This document shows, piece by piece, positions 29,876-39,836 of a DNA stretch of 64,000 nucleotides. Origin of the DNA: Sphingomonadaceae bacterium (lineage in GTDB: Bacteria; Pseudomonadota; Alphaproteobacteria; Sphingomonadales; Sphingomonadaceae); contig JANYEY010000096.1 in the NCBI GenBank assembly GCA_025359685.1, positions 1-64,000 on the forward strand, in the 5' to 3' direction. A program made the position numbers and the translations under genes. Position 1 is the stretch's first letter, and each line of letters begins with the position of its first letter. The notes beneath the pieces are model-generated. The model saw only the letters and a program-made list of their open reading frames with translations. It was not told the origin of the DNA and ran no database searches.

Positions 29876-31173
29876 GGGACCAATTCCTTGTTGCGGTATT
29901 GCGGAGCGAATGTCTTGGCGCGCTTCAGTTCGGGGAACAACGCCGTCCAGATCGCGGTTACGATGATAGCTCCCGCGCCGCCCAGTGCAACCGCGCCGAC
30001 CGGACCCAGAAATGCGGCAGCCAGCCCGGATTGCATTTCGCCAAGTTCGTTCGAGGCGGAAATGGCGAGGCCCGAGATCGAGGACACCCGCCCGCGCATC
30101 TCATCGGGGGTGTTGAGCTGAACCAGCGTGTTGCGGATGAACACCGAAATCGCGTCGGCCGCGCCCAATAGTGCCAGCGTGCCGAGCGACAGCGCAAAAC
30201 TTGTCGACAATCCGAACACCAGCGTCGCCAGGCCATAGCCGGCAACCGCCCACAGCATCTTGGCGCCGACATTCCGCGCGATCGGACGGAACCCCAGATA
30301 GATTGCGACCAGCGACGCGCCAAGCGCAGGGGCGGCGCGCATCAGGCCGAGGCCTTCGTCGCCGACATGGAGCACGTCATAGGCAAAGGCCGGCAGCATC
30401 GCGGTTGCGCCGCCGAGGAGCACCGCGAACAGGTCAAGCGTCACGCAGCCGAGCAGGAACCGCTCACGCCAGACGAATTTTGCGCCATCGCCCATCAGCT
30501 TGAGCGGCGGCTCTTTGGCGGCGGCAGGCGGCGCGCGGTGCCGGATCGCGAGCAGGGCGATGATCGCCAGCGTCAAGGTAATCGCCGAGAACCAATAGGG
30601 CAGGGCACTGTTGCGGGCGAGCAGGAAGCCGCCGAGTGCTGGCCCGAGCACCGCCGCCGATTGCCAGGCGACCGAACTGAACGCGATCGCCTTTGGCAGC
30701 AGTGCGGCGGGAACGACATTGGGCACGATCGCGCTCAATGAGGGACCGATAAATACCCGCGCCGCCCCGTAACACGCGGCCAGCAAGAACAGCAGCGGCA
30801 AGGTCAGGAACTCTTGCGCATTGGCCACGGCCAGACCGATGGCAATTAGCAGATCAACCCCGGTTGCAGTCGCGGCGACAAAGCGCCGGTCCATCCGGTC
30901 GGCGACCACGCCCGCGAGCGGGGTCAGGATCAGGAAGGGAATGAACTGCGTGAGGCCAAGTACGCCGAGCATGAACGAGGCCTGCTGCTCATCCATGTGA
31001 TATTGAGTGCGGGCGATCTGGTAAGTCTGCGCGCCGATCACGACCACCATCGCGGTTGTGGCCGCGACCGAGATGAATCTCGCCAGCCAGACCAGGCGAT
31101 AGTCGCGGACTTGCAGGGGATGTGTCGGTTCGCTCACGTCACCCGCAATGGCAGCGGCAAGAGCGATTGCCAA
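29872..31173 (-). CDS. MFS transporter
   Basis: 12-TM MFS (EntS/MFS_3-like) translation; 4-nt overlap with cysK. Confidence 0.9.
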   Translation of the reverse strand: MAIALAAAIAGDVSEPTHPLQVRDYRLVWLARFISVAATTAMVVVIGAQTYQIARTQYHMDEQQASFMLGVLGLTQFIPFLILTPLAGVVADRMDRRFVAATATGVDLLIAIGLAVANAQEFLTLPLLFLLAACYGAARVFIGPSLSAIVPNVVPAALLPKAIAFSSVAWQSAAVLGPALGGFLLARNSALPYWFSAITLTLAIIALLAIRHRAPPAAAKEPPLKLMGDGAKFVWRERFLLGCVTLDLFAVLLGGATAMLPAFAYDVLHVGDEGLGLMRAAPALGASLVAIYLGFRPIARNVGAKMLWAVAGYGLATLVFGLSTSFALSLGTLALLGAADAISVFIRNTLVQLNTPDEMRGRVSSISGLAISASNELGEMQSGLAAAFLGPVGAVALGGAGAIIVTAIWTALFPELKRAKTFAPQYRNKELVP

Positions 31174-31219
31174 GGCAGGTGTTGCTTCGCCCGGCTAAAC
31201 GCGGGCTTTAGCCGAACTT

Positions 31220-31276
31220 AGCGTGAGCGGCGTAGGCGTTCAGCGTGAGCGGCGTAGGCGTTTAGCGTGAGCGGCG
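31220..31276. repeat. 22-bp direct tandem repeat, about 2.6 copies (AGCGTGAGCGGCGTAGGCGTTY)
   Basis: Copies begin at 31220, 31242 and 31264 (last partial). Confidence 0.9.
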
Positions 31277-31600
31277 CAGTCGCGGATTGGGCTGAAGCGC
31301 ATCAATCATCCGCATGAAGTCTTCAAGGCGGACGATGCGTTCGAACTGGAAGCCCGCTCGCCCTTCGGCCACCCAGATCAGGTGTGCTTCGATGCGGCCA
31401 ATTTCGGGGAGGCGGATGATCACGCGCTCGCCGCGGGTAAGATCCAGATCTCCATCAACCATGAAGCCATGGGCCGACACGTTCACCACGTGCAGGTGAA
31501 TATCGCCAAGGCGGCGGTGTTCACCAATTACGCTGTAGTCTACCGGATGCCGCGCCGCGCGGCGCAGATCGGTAACCGTCAATTGAGCTCCTGCGCCCAT
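31262..31600 (-). CDS. PilZ domain protein
   Basis: RRAARHPVDYSVI...VVNVSAHGFMVDGDLDLTRGERVIIRLPEIGRIEAHLIWV. Confidence 0.85.
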   Translation of the reverse strand: MGAGAQLTVTDLRRAARHPVDYSVIGEHRRLGDIHLHVVNVSAHGFMVDGDLDLTRGERVIIRLPEIGRIEAHLIWVAEGRAGFQFERIVRLEDFMRMIDALQPNPRLRRSR

Positions 31601-31692
31601 GCCAGCAATGCCTCCATGAAATCGAATTCGCACATTGCCCGGCAAAGGCAAACATTGCGTAAATGGCGGCAAAGATTTGCCGGGCAGCAGTC

Positions 31693-32916
31693 TCAGACTG
31701 GCCGGATTATGCCGTGCTTTTTCTTGCCTGCGGAGAGCCGGTATTCGGCGCCCTCGGCAATCTGCGCAGTTTCATCGGTGATTTGCGCGCCATTGAGCCG
31801 CGCCCCGCCGCCAGCGATCAGCCGCTTCGCTTCGCCGCGGCTGGCGGCAAAACCAATCTCGACCAGGGCATCGATCACCGCGATTCCGGCGTCCGGCAGC
31901 GCCAGCACTGGCAGATCTTCGCCAATGCCGCCGCCAACAAAGGTTGCCGCTGCGGTGGACGCGGCCGCTTCGGCTGCATCGGCACCCCGGCAGAGCTTGG
32001 TCACTTCGTTCGCCAAGACGACCTTGGCCGCGTTGATCTCGCTGCCTTCAAGCGATTCGAGCCGGGCAATTTCGCCGAGTGGCAAATCGGTGAACAGCCG
32101 CAGGAAGCGGCCCACATCGCGGTCATCCGCGTTGCGCCAATATTGCCAGAAATCGTAAGCCGGAAGCTGCTCTTCGTTGAGCCAGACTGCCCCAGCGGCG
32201 GTCTTACCCATCTTGGCGCCGTCCGCCGTGGTCAGCAGCGGAGTGGTCAGCCCGAACACTTCCTTGCCCTCCATTCGCCGCGAAAGTTCAATCCCGTTGA
32301 CGATGTTGCCCCACTGATCGCTGCCGCCCATCTGCAAGCGGCAGCCATGGTGCAGTGCCAGCTCGCGGAAATCGTACGCCTGCAAGATCATGTAGTTGAA
32401 TTCGAGGAATGTCAGCGGCTGTTCGCGCTCGAGCCGCAGCTTGACGGAGTCGAAGGTCAGCATGCGGTTTATCGTGAAGTGCGGACCCACGTCGCGCAGC
32501 AGGTCAACATAGCCAAGCTTGCTCAGCCACTCGTCGTTGTTGACCATCACTGCATCAGTCGGCCTGTCACCGAAGGTCAGGTAGCGTTCGAACACCCGGC
32601 GGATCGAGGCAATGTTGGCGTCGATCATTTCGCTGGTCAGCAGCTTGCGGCTTTCATCCTTGCCGGATGGATCGCCGACCTTAGTGGTCCCGCCGCCCAT
32701 CAGCACGATCGGTTTGTGCCCGGCCTGCTGTAGCCGCCGCAGCATCATGATCTGGACCAGCGACCCCACATGCAGCGATGGCGCGGTGGCGTCGAAGCCG
32801 ATATAACCGGGCACGACCTGCTTGTTCGCCAAGGCGTCGAGCCCGGCTGCATCGGTAAGCTGGTGAATGTAGCCGCGCTCGTTTAGCAAGCGGAGAAGGG
32901 CAGAGATGTATGTCAT
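31693..32916 (-). CDS. tyrS: Tyrosine--tRNA ligase
   Basis: [38 protein letters not shown]-terminal S4 domain. Confidence 0.97.
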   Translation of the reverse strand: MTYISALLRLLNERGYIHQLTDAAGLDALANKQVVPGYIGFDATAPSLHVGSLVQIMMLRRLQQAGHKPIVLMGGGTTKVGDPSGKDESRKLLTSEMIDANIASIRRVFERYLTFGDRPTDAVMVNNDEWLSKLGYVDLLRDVGPHFTINRMLTFDSVKLRLEREQPLTFLEFNYMILQAYDFRELALHHGCRLQMGGSDQWGNIVNGIELSRRMEGKEVFGLTTPLLTTADGAKMGKTAAGAVWLNEEQLPAYDFWQYWRNADDRDVGRFLRLFTDLPLGEIARLESLEGSEINAAKVVLANEVTKLCRGADAAEAAASTAAATFVGGGIGEDLPVLALPDAGIAVIDALVEIGFAASRGEAKRLIAGGGARLNGAQITDETAQIAEGAEYRLSAGKKKHGIIRPV

Positions 32917-32942
32917 GGCGCGGCGGCGGTTAGCACGGGGAA

Positions 32943-33482
32943 TTGGACTTGGGAATGTTCGAGCTGATTTGCCATCGAGATACGCCATCGACTTCGAATC
33001 TTCGTTTGAGTGTCACTGTTGCTAGCGAGCATGATCGTATTTTGAGCTGGTTTGTGGTACAGGGGGCGGTCGACAGCGTTTTGATTCCGGGTGAGCAAAA
33101 GCCTTGCCGAACCGACGGACTTTGGCAGACGACATGCTTCGAAATGTTCCTGGGATCGGCAGATGGCTCGTATTTCGAATACAATTACTCGCCATCCAGA
33201 CAATGGGCGGCTTACGAATTCGCCTCGTATCGCGAGGGTATGACCGAACTGGAGGTAGATGGGCATCCGCAAGTGGTCTTTTTAAACGAAGGCGACCATT
33301 TGATTCTGCCTGCGCACATTGCGTGGCTGAAGGCTGGCGAGTTCTCGCTAGGCTTGTCCGCCGTGATTGAAGAAACCAACGGGACCAAGAGCTACTGGGC
33401 ACTCGCACACCCGCCGGGCCAGCCCGACTTCCACCATCCTACTTGCTTCGCCGCGACGCTTCCGGCACCGGACGAACCATGA
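32943..33482 (+). CDS. DOMON-like domain protein
   Basis: [41 protein letters not shown]. Confidence 0.75.
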   Translation: MDLGMFELICHRDTPSTSNLRLSVTVASEHDRILSWFVVQGAVDSVLIPGEQKPCRTDGLWQTTCFEMFLGSADGSYFEYNYSPSRQWAAYEFASYREGMTELEVDGHPQVVFLNEGDHLILPAHIAWLKAGEFSLGLSAVIEETNGTKSYWALAHPPGQPDFHHPTCFAATLPAPDEP

Positions 33483-34675
33483 ATTTCGGCATAGATCGCC
33501 TGCTGGCTGACCCATCCTTGCGCGCCCCACTCGAAGGTAAGCGCGTCGCCTTGATTGCGCACCCTGCGTCGGTGACCGCTGACCTTACCCATTCGCTCGA
33601 CGCGCTGATCGCGGTGGGGGTCAATGTCAGCTCAGCGTTCGGCCCGCAGCACGGACTCAAGGGCGACAAGCAGGACAACATGGTCGAGACCCCGGACGAG
33701 GTCGATCCGGCTTATGGCATTCCCGTGTTCAGCCTTTATGGCGAAGTGCGCCGCCCCAGCGGGCAGATGATGAGCACCGCGGATGTGTTCCTGTTCGACC
33801 TGCAGGACCTGGGCTGCCGTATCTATACCTTCGTCACCACATTACTCTACCTCCTCGAAGCCGCGCACGGAACCGGGAAGGCCGTGTGGGTGCTTGATCG
33901 CCCCAATCCGGCGGGGCGTCCGATCGAAGGCAGCACGCTGCTGCCCGGGCAGGAAAGCTTCGTTGGCGCAGGCCCGATGCCGATGCGCCACGGGCTGACC
34001 CTCGGCGAAATGGGCCTTTGGTTCATCGATCACTTCAAGCTCGATGTCGATTACCACGTGATCGCGATGGAGGGTTGGGAGCCTGAAGGTCCGGGCTTTG
34101 GCTGGCCCGAAAACCGGATCTGGATCAACCCCAGTCCCAATGCCGCAAACGTCAACATGGCGCGGGCCTATGCCGGTACGGTCATGCTCGAAGGTGCGAA
34201 CCTTAGCGAGGGGCGCGGCACCACTCGCCCGCTTGAAGTGCTGTTCGGCGCGCCCGATCTGGATGCCAAAGCGGTGCATGCGGAGATGCGCTGGATCGCG
34301 CCGCAGTGGCTGACCGGAGCTGCGCTGCGTGAATGCTGGTTCACGCCGACCTTCCACAAGCATGCCGGCGCGCTGTGCAGCGGCTTAATGATCCATGCCG
34401 AGGGTTCGTTCTACGACCACCTTACTTTCCGGCCCTGGCGGATGCAGGCGCTGGCCTTCAAGGCGATCCGCAACCTCTACCCGGACTACGACCTGTGGCG
34501 CGATTTCGCTTATGAATATGAGTTCGAGCGGCTGGCGATCGACGTGATAAATGGCGGCCCGGCGCTGCGCGAGTGGGTTGACGATGCCGGGGCGCAGCCA
34601 GGTGACCTGGAGGCACTGGCGAGTCGTGATGAAGCGGCCTGGGCTGAAACGGTTCGGCGACTGCTGCTGTACTGA
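33479..34675 (+). CDS. DUF1343 / NamZ-type exo-beta-N-acetylmuramidase family protein
   Basis: RVALIAHPASVTADLTHSLDAL...FGPQHGLKGDKQDNM...DRPNPAGRPIEGS. Confidence 0.9.
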   Translation: MNFGIDRLLADPSLRAPLEGKRVALIAHPASVTADLTHSLDALIAVGVNVSSAFGPQHGLKGDKQDNMVETPDEVDPAYGIPVFSLYGEVRRPSGQMMSTADVFLFDLQDLGCRIYTFVTTLLYLLEAAHGTGKAVWVLDRPNPAGRPIEGSTLLPGQESFVGAGPMPMRHGLTLGEMGLWFIDHFKLDVDYHVIAMEGWEPEGPGFGWPENRIWINPSPNAANVNMARAYAGTVMLEGANLSEGRGTTRPLEVLFGAPDLDAKAVHAEMRWIAPQWLTGAALRECWFTPTFHKHAGALCSGLMIHAEGSFYDHLTFRPWRMQALAFKAIRNLYPDYDLWRDFAYEYEFERLAIDVINGGPALREWVDDAGAQPGDLEALASRDEAAWAETVRRLLLY

Positions 34676-34696
34676 TCTTTCGCGAAAGGACTGACA

Positions 34697-35950
34697 ATGG
34701 ACCGCCGCACTTTGTTCAAGGGGATTGCCGGCGAGGGCATCGTGGCTGCGCTCCCGGCAAGCAAAGCCGCTGCGGCGGATCGTCCCTCACTGCTCGATCT
34801 AGCCGCGAGCGCAAAGCCGATCACCCGCGCCGAACGGACCGACCGGATCAGCCGTCTGCAGGCACAACTGCGCAAGGCCGGGATCGGGGCGATTCTGATC
34901 GAGGCCGGATCGAGCCTCGACTACTTTACCGGCATTCAGTGGTGGCGCAGCGAGCGCATGACCGCCGCGGTTATCCCAGCAAATGGCGAACCGGTGGTGG
35001 TGACGCCGTTCTTCGAAGCACCGTCGATCAGGGAAACGCTCGATGTGCCCGCGAGCATCCGCACCTGGGATGAACACGAGAATCCCATGGCGCTGGTCGC
35101 GGGTTGGCTTAGCGAACGCAAACTGACCGCCCGGCCGCTGGCGCTTGAGGAAACGGTGCGCGAATTCATCCGCGACGGACTGCAAAAGGCGATGCCGCGC
35201 GCGGTAATCGTCTCGGGCGCGGACTTGGTGCGCGCGGTGCGGATGCGCAAGACTGCGGCGGAACTGGCGCTGATGCAGGTCGCCAACACCATCACGCTCA
35301 ACGCGATGAACCATGCTGCCGGGCAGGTCCGGAAGGGCATGACGCCGGCCGACATCGTCGCGCTGATCGTCGATGCAACTCGCAAGCAGGGCGGCGATGC
35401 CGACGGCGGACTGGTCCTGCTGGGTGAGGCTGCGGCCTATCCGCACGGTTCGCACCAGAAGCAGGAAGTGCGCGAAGGCGAAGTGATCCTGATGGACTGC
35501 GGCTGCCAGGTGCACGGCTACACCTCGGACATTTCGCGCACGATCGTGCTGGGCGAACCCAGCACCGAACTGCGCAAGGTCTGGGCGCATGTCCGGCAGG
35601 GGCAGCAGATCGTCATGGATACCGCCCGGGTCGGCGTTGAATGCGGCGCGGTCGATGATGCGGTGCGGCGGCACTACGAAAGCCTCGGCTACGGACCGGG
35701 CTACAAGCTGCCGGGCCTGTCACACCGCACCGGCCACGGCATCGGCATGGACGGGCACGAGCCGGTCAACCTGGTCCATCTCGAAAAGACCCGGAGGGAC
35801 GTGGGCATGTGCTTTTCGAATGAGCCCGGCCTTTATCTGCCGGGCAAGTTCGGGGTGCGCTTGGAGGACTGCTTCACCATCACCGCCGATGGGCCGCGGT
35901 CATTCACCAGTCTGTCGCAGAGCATCGATCCGGCCGAAGCCTTCAGTTGA
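34697..35950 (+). CDS. M24 family metallopeptidase (Xaa-Pro aminopeptidase-like), exported
   Basis: DRRTLFKGIAGEG signal-like N-terminus; MDCGCQVHGYTSDISRTIVLG...HRTGHGIGMDGHEPV...FSNEPGLY. Confidence 0.92.
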   Translation: MDRRTLFKGIAGEGIVAALPASKAAAADRPSLLDLAASAKPITRAERTDRISRLQAQLRKAGIGAILIEAGSSLDYFTGIQWWRSERMTAAVIPANGEPVVVTPFFEAPSIRETLDVPASIRTWDEHENPMALVAGWLSERKLTARPLALEETVREFIRDGLQKAMPRAVIVSGADLVRAVRMRKTAAELALMQVANTITLNAMNHAAGQVRKGMTPADIVALIVDATRKQGGDADGGLVLLGEAAAYPHGSHQKQEVREGEVILMDCGCQVHGYTSDISRTIVLGEPSTELRKVWAHVRQGQQIVMDTARVGVECGAVDDAVRRHYESLGYGPGYKLPGLSHRTGHGIGMDGHEPVNLVHLEKTRRDVGMCFSNEPGLYLPGKFGVRLEDCFTITADGPRSFTSLSQSIDPAEAFS

Positions 35951-36743
35951 TCGCGGCGAGCAGGCCGGTATCCCCGATCAGGTAACAGGTCATCGACAGC
36001 GCGCCGTCGATCGTATCGTTGAACACGCCGACCCCGTCACCGGATAGCCGTGCGCCGACCGGGTAGAGCAGCGGGAGATAGTGCTCCGCGCTGTTGATCG
36101 CGGCGGCTGCGGCTTCGTCGCTGGGAGCAAACCGGGTGAGTGCCGCGTGGTCGCCGGCGATCACAGCGGTGTTGACGCGGGTCTGGAAATCAACCGCCCA
36201 ATCGGGCCTGGTCCCGGCGAACTGCCGCCACAGGCCAAGATTGTGCACCACGTTGCCGCTGCCCACGATCAGGACACCTTCATCGCGCAGGGGTGCAAGC
36301 TTTGCGGCCAAAGCCAGGTGCTGCTCGGGCGAGAGCGAGCGGTCGAGGCTCATCTCGACCATTGGTATTTTGGCGTCAGGGAACATCGGCTGCATCACCC
36401 CCCAGGCACCGTGATCGAAACCCCAGTCGCTTGCCGGTTGAACCAATTGCGCACCGAGCAAGGCCTCCAAACGCGCGATCAGCTTGGCCGAACCCGGGGC
36501 AGGGTATTGCAAGGCAAACAACTCGGGCGGAAAGCCGCGGAAATCGTGGATGGTCTTCGGCCACTCGCCTGCGGTCACATGCACCGCGCCCTCGGTTTCC
36601 CAATGCGCCGAGATCACCAGGATCGCTTGTGGGTGGGGCAGAACCTTGCCCAGCGCCTGCCAAGCGCGGCGCTCGGGTCCGTCGGTGATCGTGGTCATCG
36701 GCGAACCGTGGCCGAGGAACAGGGCAGGGAGGCGTTGTGTCAT
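35943..36743 (-). CDS. Class III extradiol dioxygenase (4,5-DOPA dioxygenase/YgiD-like)
   Basis: LPALFLGHGSPM...ILVISAHWETEG...GFDHGAWGVMQPMFPDA. Confidence 0.93.
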   Translation of the reverse strand: MTQRLPALFLGHGSPMTTITDGPERRAWQALGKVLPHPQAILVISAHWETEGAVHVTAGEWPKTIHDFRGFPPELFALQYPAPGSAKLIARLEALLGAQLVQPASDWGFDHGAWGVMQPMFPDAKIPMVEMSLDRSLSPEQHLALAAKLAPLRDEGVLIVGSGNVVHNLGLWRQFAGTRPDWAVDFQTRVNTAVIAGDHAALTRFAPSDEAAAAAINSAEHYLPLLYPVGARLSGDGVGVFNDTIDGALSMTCYLIGDTGLLAAIN

Positions 36744-36782
36744 GCCGTCAAAATGGGGTGAGCGCCTCAGCAGCGCAACACA

Positions 36783-37964
36783 TCAATGCTTCTTGCGGGT
36801 CAATTCACGCATGGCATCGTCCAGCCCCGCGAGGGTCAGCGGATACATCGAACCGCCGACCAGTTCCTTGATCATCTTGGTCGACTGCGAATAATTCCAC
36901 TGCTTTTCGGGCACCGGGTTGATCCACACCGTGGCGGGATAAACGTGCGCGACGCGCCTCATCCATTCGGTCCCCGCTTCCTCGTTGAAATGCTCGACCG
37001 AACCGCCCGGATGGGTGATCTCGTACGGGCTCATCGCGGCATCGCCGACGAAGACAGCTTTGTAGTCGTGCCCGTACTTGTGGAGGATATCCCAGGTGTT
37101 CGTGCGGTCCGACCAGCGGCGCTTGTTGTCTTTCCACACGCCTTCGTAGAGGCAGTTGTGGAAGTAGAAGAATTCAAGGTTCTTGAACTCGGTGGTGGCG
37201 GCGCTGAACAGCTCTTCGACCAGTTTGATGAACGGGTCCATTGATCCGCCGACGTCGAGGAACAGCAGCAGCTTGACCGCATTGTGCCGCTCGGGCCGCA
37301 TATGGATATCGAGCCAGCCCTGCCGCGCGGTACCTTCGATCGTTGCGTCGAGATCAAGCTCGTCGGCGCTGCCTTCGCGCGCAAACCGGCGCAAGCGGCG
37401 CAGCGCGATCTTGATGTTGCGGGTGCCGAGCTCGCGGGTGTTGTCGAGATTCTGGAACTCGCGTTTCTCCCACACCTTGAGCGCGCGCTTGTGCTTGCTC
37501 TCGCCGCCGATCCGAACGCCTTCGGGGTTATAACCGTCGTTGCCATAAGGTGACGTGCCGCCGGTGCCGACCCATTTGTCGCCGCCCTGGTGGCGCTTCT
37601 GCTGTTCCTCGAGGCGTTTCTTGAGCGTCTCCATGATCTCGTCCCACGAGCCAAGCGACTTGATCGCTTCCATTTCCTCGGGTGTGAGGAATTTCTCGGC
37701 AACGGCCTTCAGCCATTCCTCAGGGATATCGATTGGGGTCTGGCCGTAGCTGGTGAGCAGCCCTTTGAAGACCTTGTTGAACACCTGGTCGAACCGGTCG
37801 ATCAGACCTTCGTCCTTCACGAAGGTGGCGCGCGACAGGTAATAGAATGCCTCGGGCGTCTGCTCGATCACCTCCTTGTCGAGCGCTTCCAGCAGCACCA
37901 GGTGCTCCTTGAAGCTGGCCCCGATCCCGGCGGCGCGCAATTCGTCGACGAAGTTGAAGAACAT
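36783..37964 (-). CDS. VWA domain protein (CoxE-like)
   Basis: VKLLLFLDVGGSMDPFIKLVEELFSAA MIDAS-like motif; adjacent MoxR ATPase. Confidence 0.9.
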   Translation of the reverse strand: MFFNFVDELRAAGIGASFKEHLVLLEALDKEVIEQTPEAFYYLSRATFVKDEGLIDRFDQVFNKVFKGLLTSYGQTPIDIPEEWLKAVAEKFLTPEEMEAIKSLGSWDEIMETLKKRLEEQQKRHQGGDKWVGTGGTSPYGNDGYNPEGVRIGGESKHKRALKVWEKREFQNLDNTRELGTRNIKIALRRLRRFAREGSADELDLDATIEGTARQGWLDIHMRPERHNAVKLLLFLDVGGSMDPFIKLVEELFSAATTEFKNLEFFYFHNCLYEGVWKDNKRRWSDRTNTWDILHKYGHDYKAVFVGDAAMSPYEITHPGGSVEHFNEEAGTEWMRRVAHVYPATVWINPVPEKQWNYSQSTKMIKELVGGSMYPLTLAGLDDAMRELTRKKH

Positions 37965-37974
37965 GAGGTCAGCC

Positions 37975-38820
37975 TCAGTTCTGGCGGCGTGCCATGAAGG
38001 CCAGCTTTTCGAACAACATCACGTCCTGCTCGTTCTTGAGCAGCGCGCCGTGGAGTGGCGGTATTGCCTTGGTCGGATCCTTCGACTGCAGCACGTCGAG
38101 CGGCATATCTTCGTTGAGCAGCAGCTTGAGCCAGTCGAGCAGTTCGGAGGTGCTCGGCTTTTTCTTGAGCCCCGGCACGTCGCGCACGTCGTAGAAGATA
38201 TCCATCGCCTTGGTTACCAGCGTCTTCTGGATGCCGGGATAGTGGACGTCGATGATCGCCTGCATCGTCTCGCGGTCGGGGAACTTGATGTAGTGGAAGA
38301 AGCAGCGGCGCAGGAACGCGTCGGGCAGTTCCTTCTCGTTGTTCGAGGTGATGATCATGATCGGCCGCTCCTTGGCGGTGATCGTCTCATGCGTTTCGTA
38401 AACGTCGAAGCTCATCCGGTCGAGCTCTTGCAACAGATCGTTGGGGAACTCGATGTCGGCCTTGTCGATCTCGTCGATCAGCAGGACCGGCAGCTGCGGC
38501 GAGGTGAATGCCTCCCACAGCTTGCCCTTTTTGATGTAGTTCGAGATGTCGTGAACCCGCTCGTCGCCAAGCTGGCCGTCGCGCAGGCGGGCTACCGCGT
38601 CGTACTCATACAGCCCCTGATGCGCCTTGGTGGTGCTTTTGACGTGCCATTCGATCAGCGGCGCACCTAGCGCCTTGGCGATCTCGTGCGCCAGCACGGT
38701 CTTACCGGTGCCGGGCTCGCCTTTGACCAGCAACGGCCGGCGCAGCAGCACCGCGGCGTTGACCGCCACTTTCAGATCTTCGGTAGCGACGTAATCACTG
38801 GTGCCTTCAAACCGGGCCAT
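37975..38820 (-). CDS. MoxR family AAA+ ATPase
   Basis: LLVKGEPGTGKTVLAHEIAKALGAPLIEWHVKSTTKAHQGLYEYD; VLLIDEIDKADIEFPNDLLQ. Confidence 0.95.
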   Translation of the reverse strand: MARFEGTSDYVATEDLKVAVNAAVLLRRPLLVKGEPGTGKTVLAHEIAKALGAPLIEWHVKSTTKAHQGLYEYDAVARLRDGQLGDERVHDISNYIKKGKLWEAFTSPQLPVLLIDEIDKADIEFPNDLLQELDRMSFDVYETHETITAKERPIMIITSNNEKELPDAFLRRCFFHYIKFPDRETMQAIIDVHYPGIQKTLVTKAMDIFYDVRDVPGLKKKPSTSELLDWLKLLLNEDMPLDVLQSKDPTKAIPPLHGALLKNEQDVMLFEKLAFMARRQN

Positions 38821-38920
38821 GCAAGCTTCCCTCACGCATTAATCGTTCGGTTAAGCGAATAGGTGCAGCACGGCGCGACTGTCCAGCATTTTTCGCGGGC
38901 GGGGAGCGCAGGCAACGATA

Positions 38921-38964
38921 GGAAAAAGAAAGGGCGCCGGACGGCTAGCGTCGACGGCGCCCTT
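38921..38964 (-). terminator. Intrinsic terminator (minus strand) upstream of moxR
   Basis: Perfect AAGGGCGCCG/CGGCGCCCTT 10-bp stem (38930-38939/38955-38964) with additional GACG/CGTC, then TTTCTTTTTCC on the minus strand. Confidence 0.8.
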
Positions 38965-39110
38965 CAAAAATTGGTCGATCCGGCATTTTTGCCGCGATGG
39001 CGGCCCGAGGGCCAGCCTGACCAATGCGACCCGAACGACCCTGCGGCTTTTACCGCTGAATTTGCAACCGGCCGTTCACGTAAATCTGTTCGTCAAGAGA
39101 GGCACCTAGG
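38925..39110 (-). ncRNA. Candidate structured leader RNA / sRNA on the minus strand
   Basis: ATTGGTC/GACCAAT (38970-38976/39019-39025) enclosing hairpins CGGC-N6-GCCG (38981-38994) and GGCCC-GA-GGGCC (39002-39013), then the terminator. Confidence 0.4.
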
Positions 39111-39160
39111 CAGGTTCCGCAATTGAGACTACAAAGCACTTAAGTTTTGGAATTTGCACG

Positions 39161-39826
39161 ATGACCGATTTCGGCGTGCCTTCACTGCTCGACTTGCTTG
39201 GCCCGGCTGAAGTCGAAAATCTGCAATCGATTGGACGACGTAAAACCTTCCGCGACGGGGAGACAATCCACGAACGTGGCGACAGTCAGCGCGAATTCCA
39301 GATCGTTGTTAGCGGCTCGATCCGGGTGATGCGATTGGGCGTCGATGGACGGGAAGTGGTCGTCGGGGCGGTCAATGTCGGTCAGAACTACGGCGATCCG
39401 ATCGATGCGGGGGGAGGCCCCAGATTGCTGCGAGCTGTTGCGCGCGGCGAAACGGAGGTCCTGCAGTTTTCGGCTGCGGCTTACCGGCAGGTGCTGGCCA
39501 ATCCGGCGATAGTTCGTGAACTTTATCATATCGCCATGTTCCGGCTCAATCGGGCTATCGAGACGATCAACGACGAGCGGACCTTGCCAGTTGAGGTGCG
39601 GGTGGCAAAATTGCTCCAATCGCTGCGTGTCGCACGCGGCGGGTCACTCCGGATCGATTGCCTTCAGGACGAACTGGCTGGACTGGCCGGGGTTTCGAGC
39701 GTCACGATCGCCAAGTCACTGGCCACCCTGCGCAGCGCCGGGTTGATCGAGTCCGGCTATCGGCAGGTGACAATCTCCGACGTTGCAGCTTTGGCCGATT
39801 GGATCGCAGATCGTACTGGCGATTGA
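39161..39826 (+). CDS. Crp/Fnr family transcriptional regulator
   Basis: Cyclic-nucleotide-binding fold plus HTH DELAGLAGVSSVTIAKSLATLRSAGLIE. Confidence 0.88.
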   Translation: MTDFGVPSLLDLLGPAEVENLQSIGRRKTFRDGETIHERGDSQREFQIVVSGSIRVMRLGVDGREVVVGAVNVGQNYGDPIDAGGGPRLLRAVARGETEVLQFSAAAYRQVLANPAIVRELYHIAMFRLNRAIETINDERTLPVEVRVAKLLQSLRVARGGSLRIDCLQDELAGLAGVSSVTIAKSLATLRSAGLIESGYRQVTISDVAALADWIADRTGD

Positions 39827-39836
39827 ACCCGGATTT

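Noticed and set aside
38970-39090. Minus-strand reading frame DLRERPVANSAVKAAGSFGSHWSGWPSGRHRGKNAGSTNF-stop inside the moxR upstream region
   Set aside because: No ATG/GTG/TTG start after the preceding in-frame stop; RNA structure plus terminator is a better explanation, though a frameshifted small gene cannot be fully excluded
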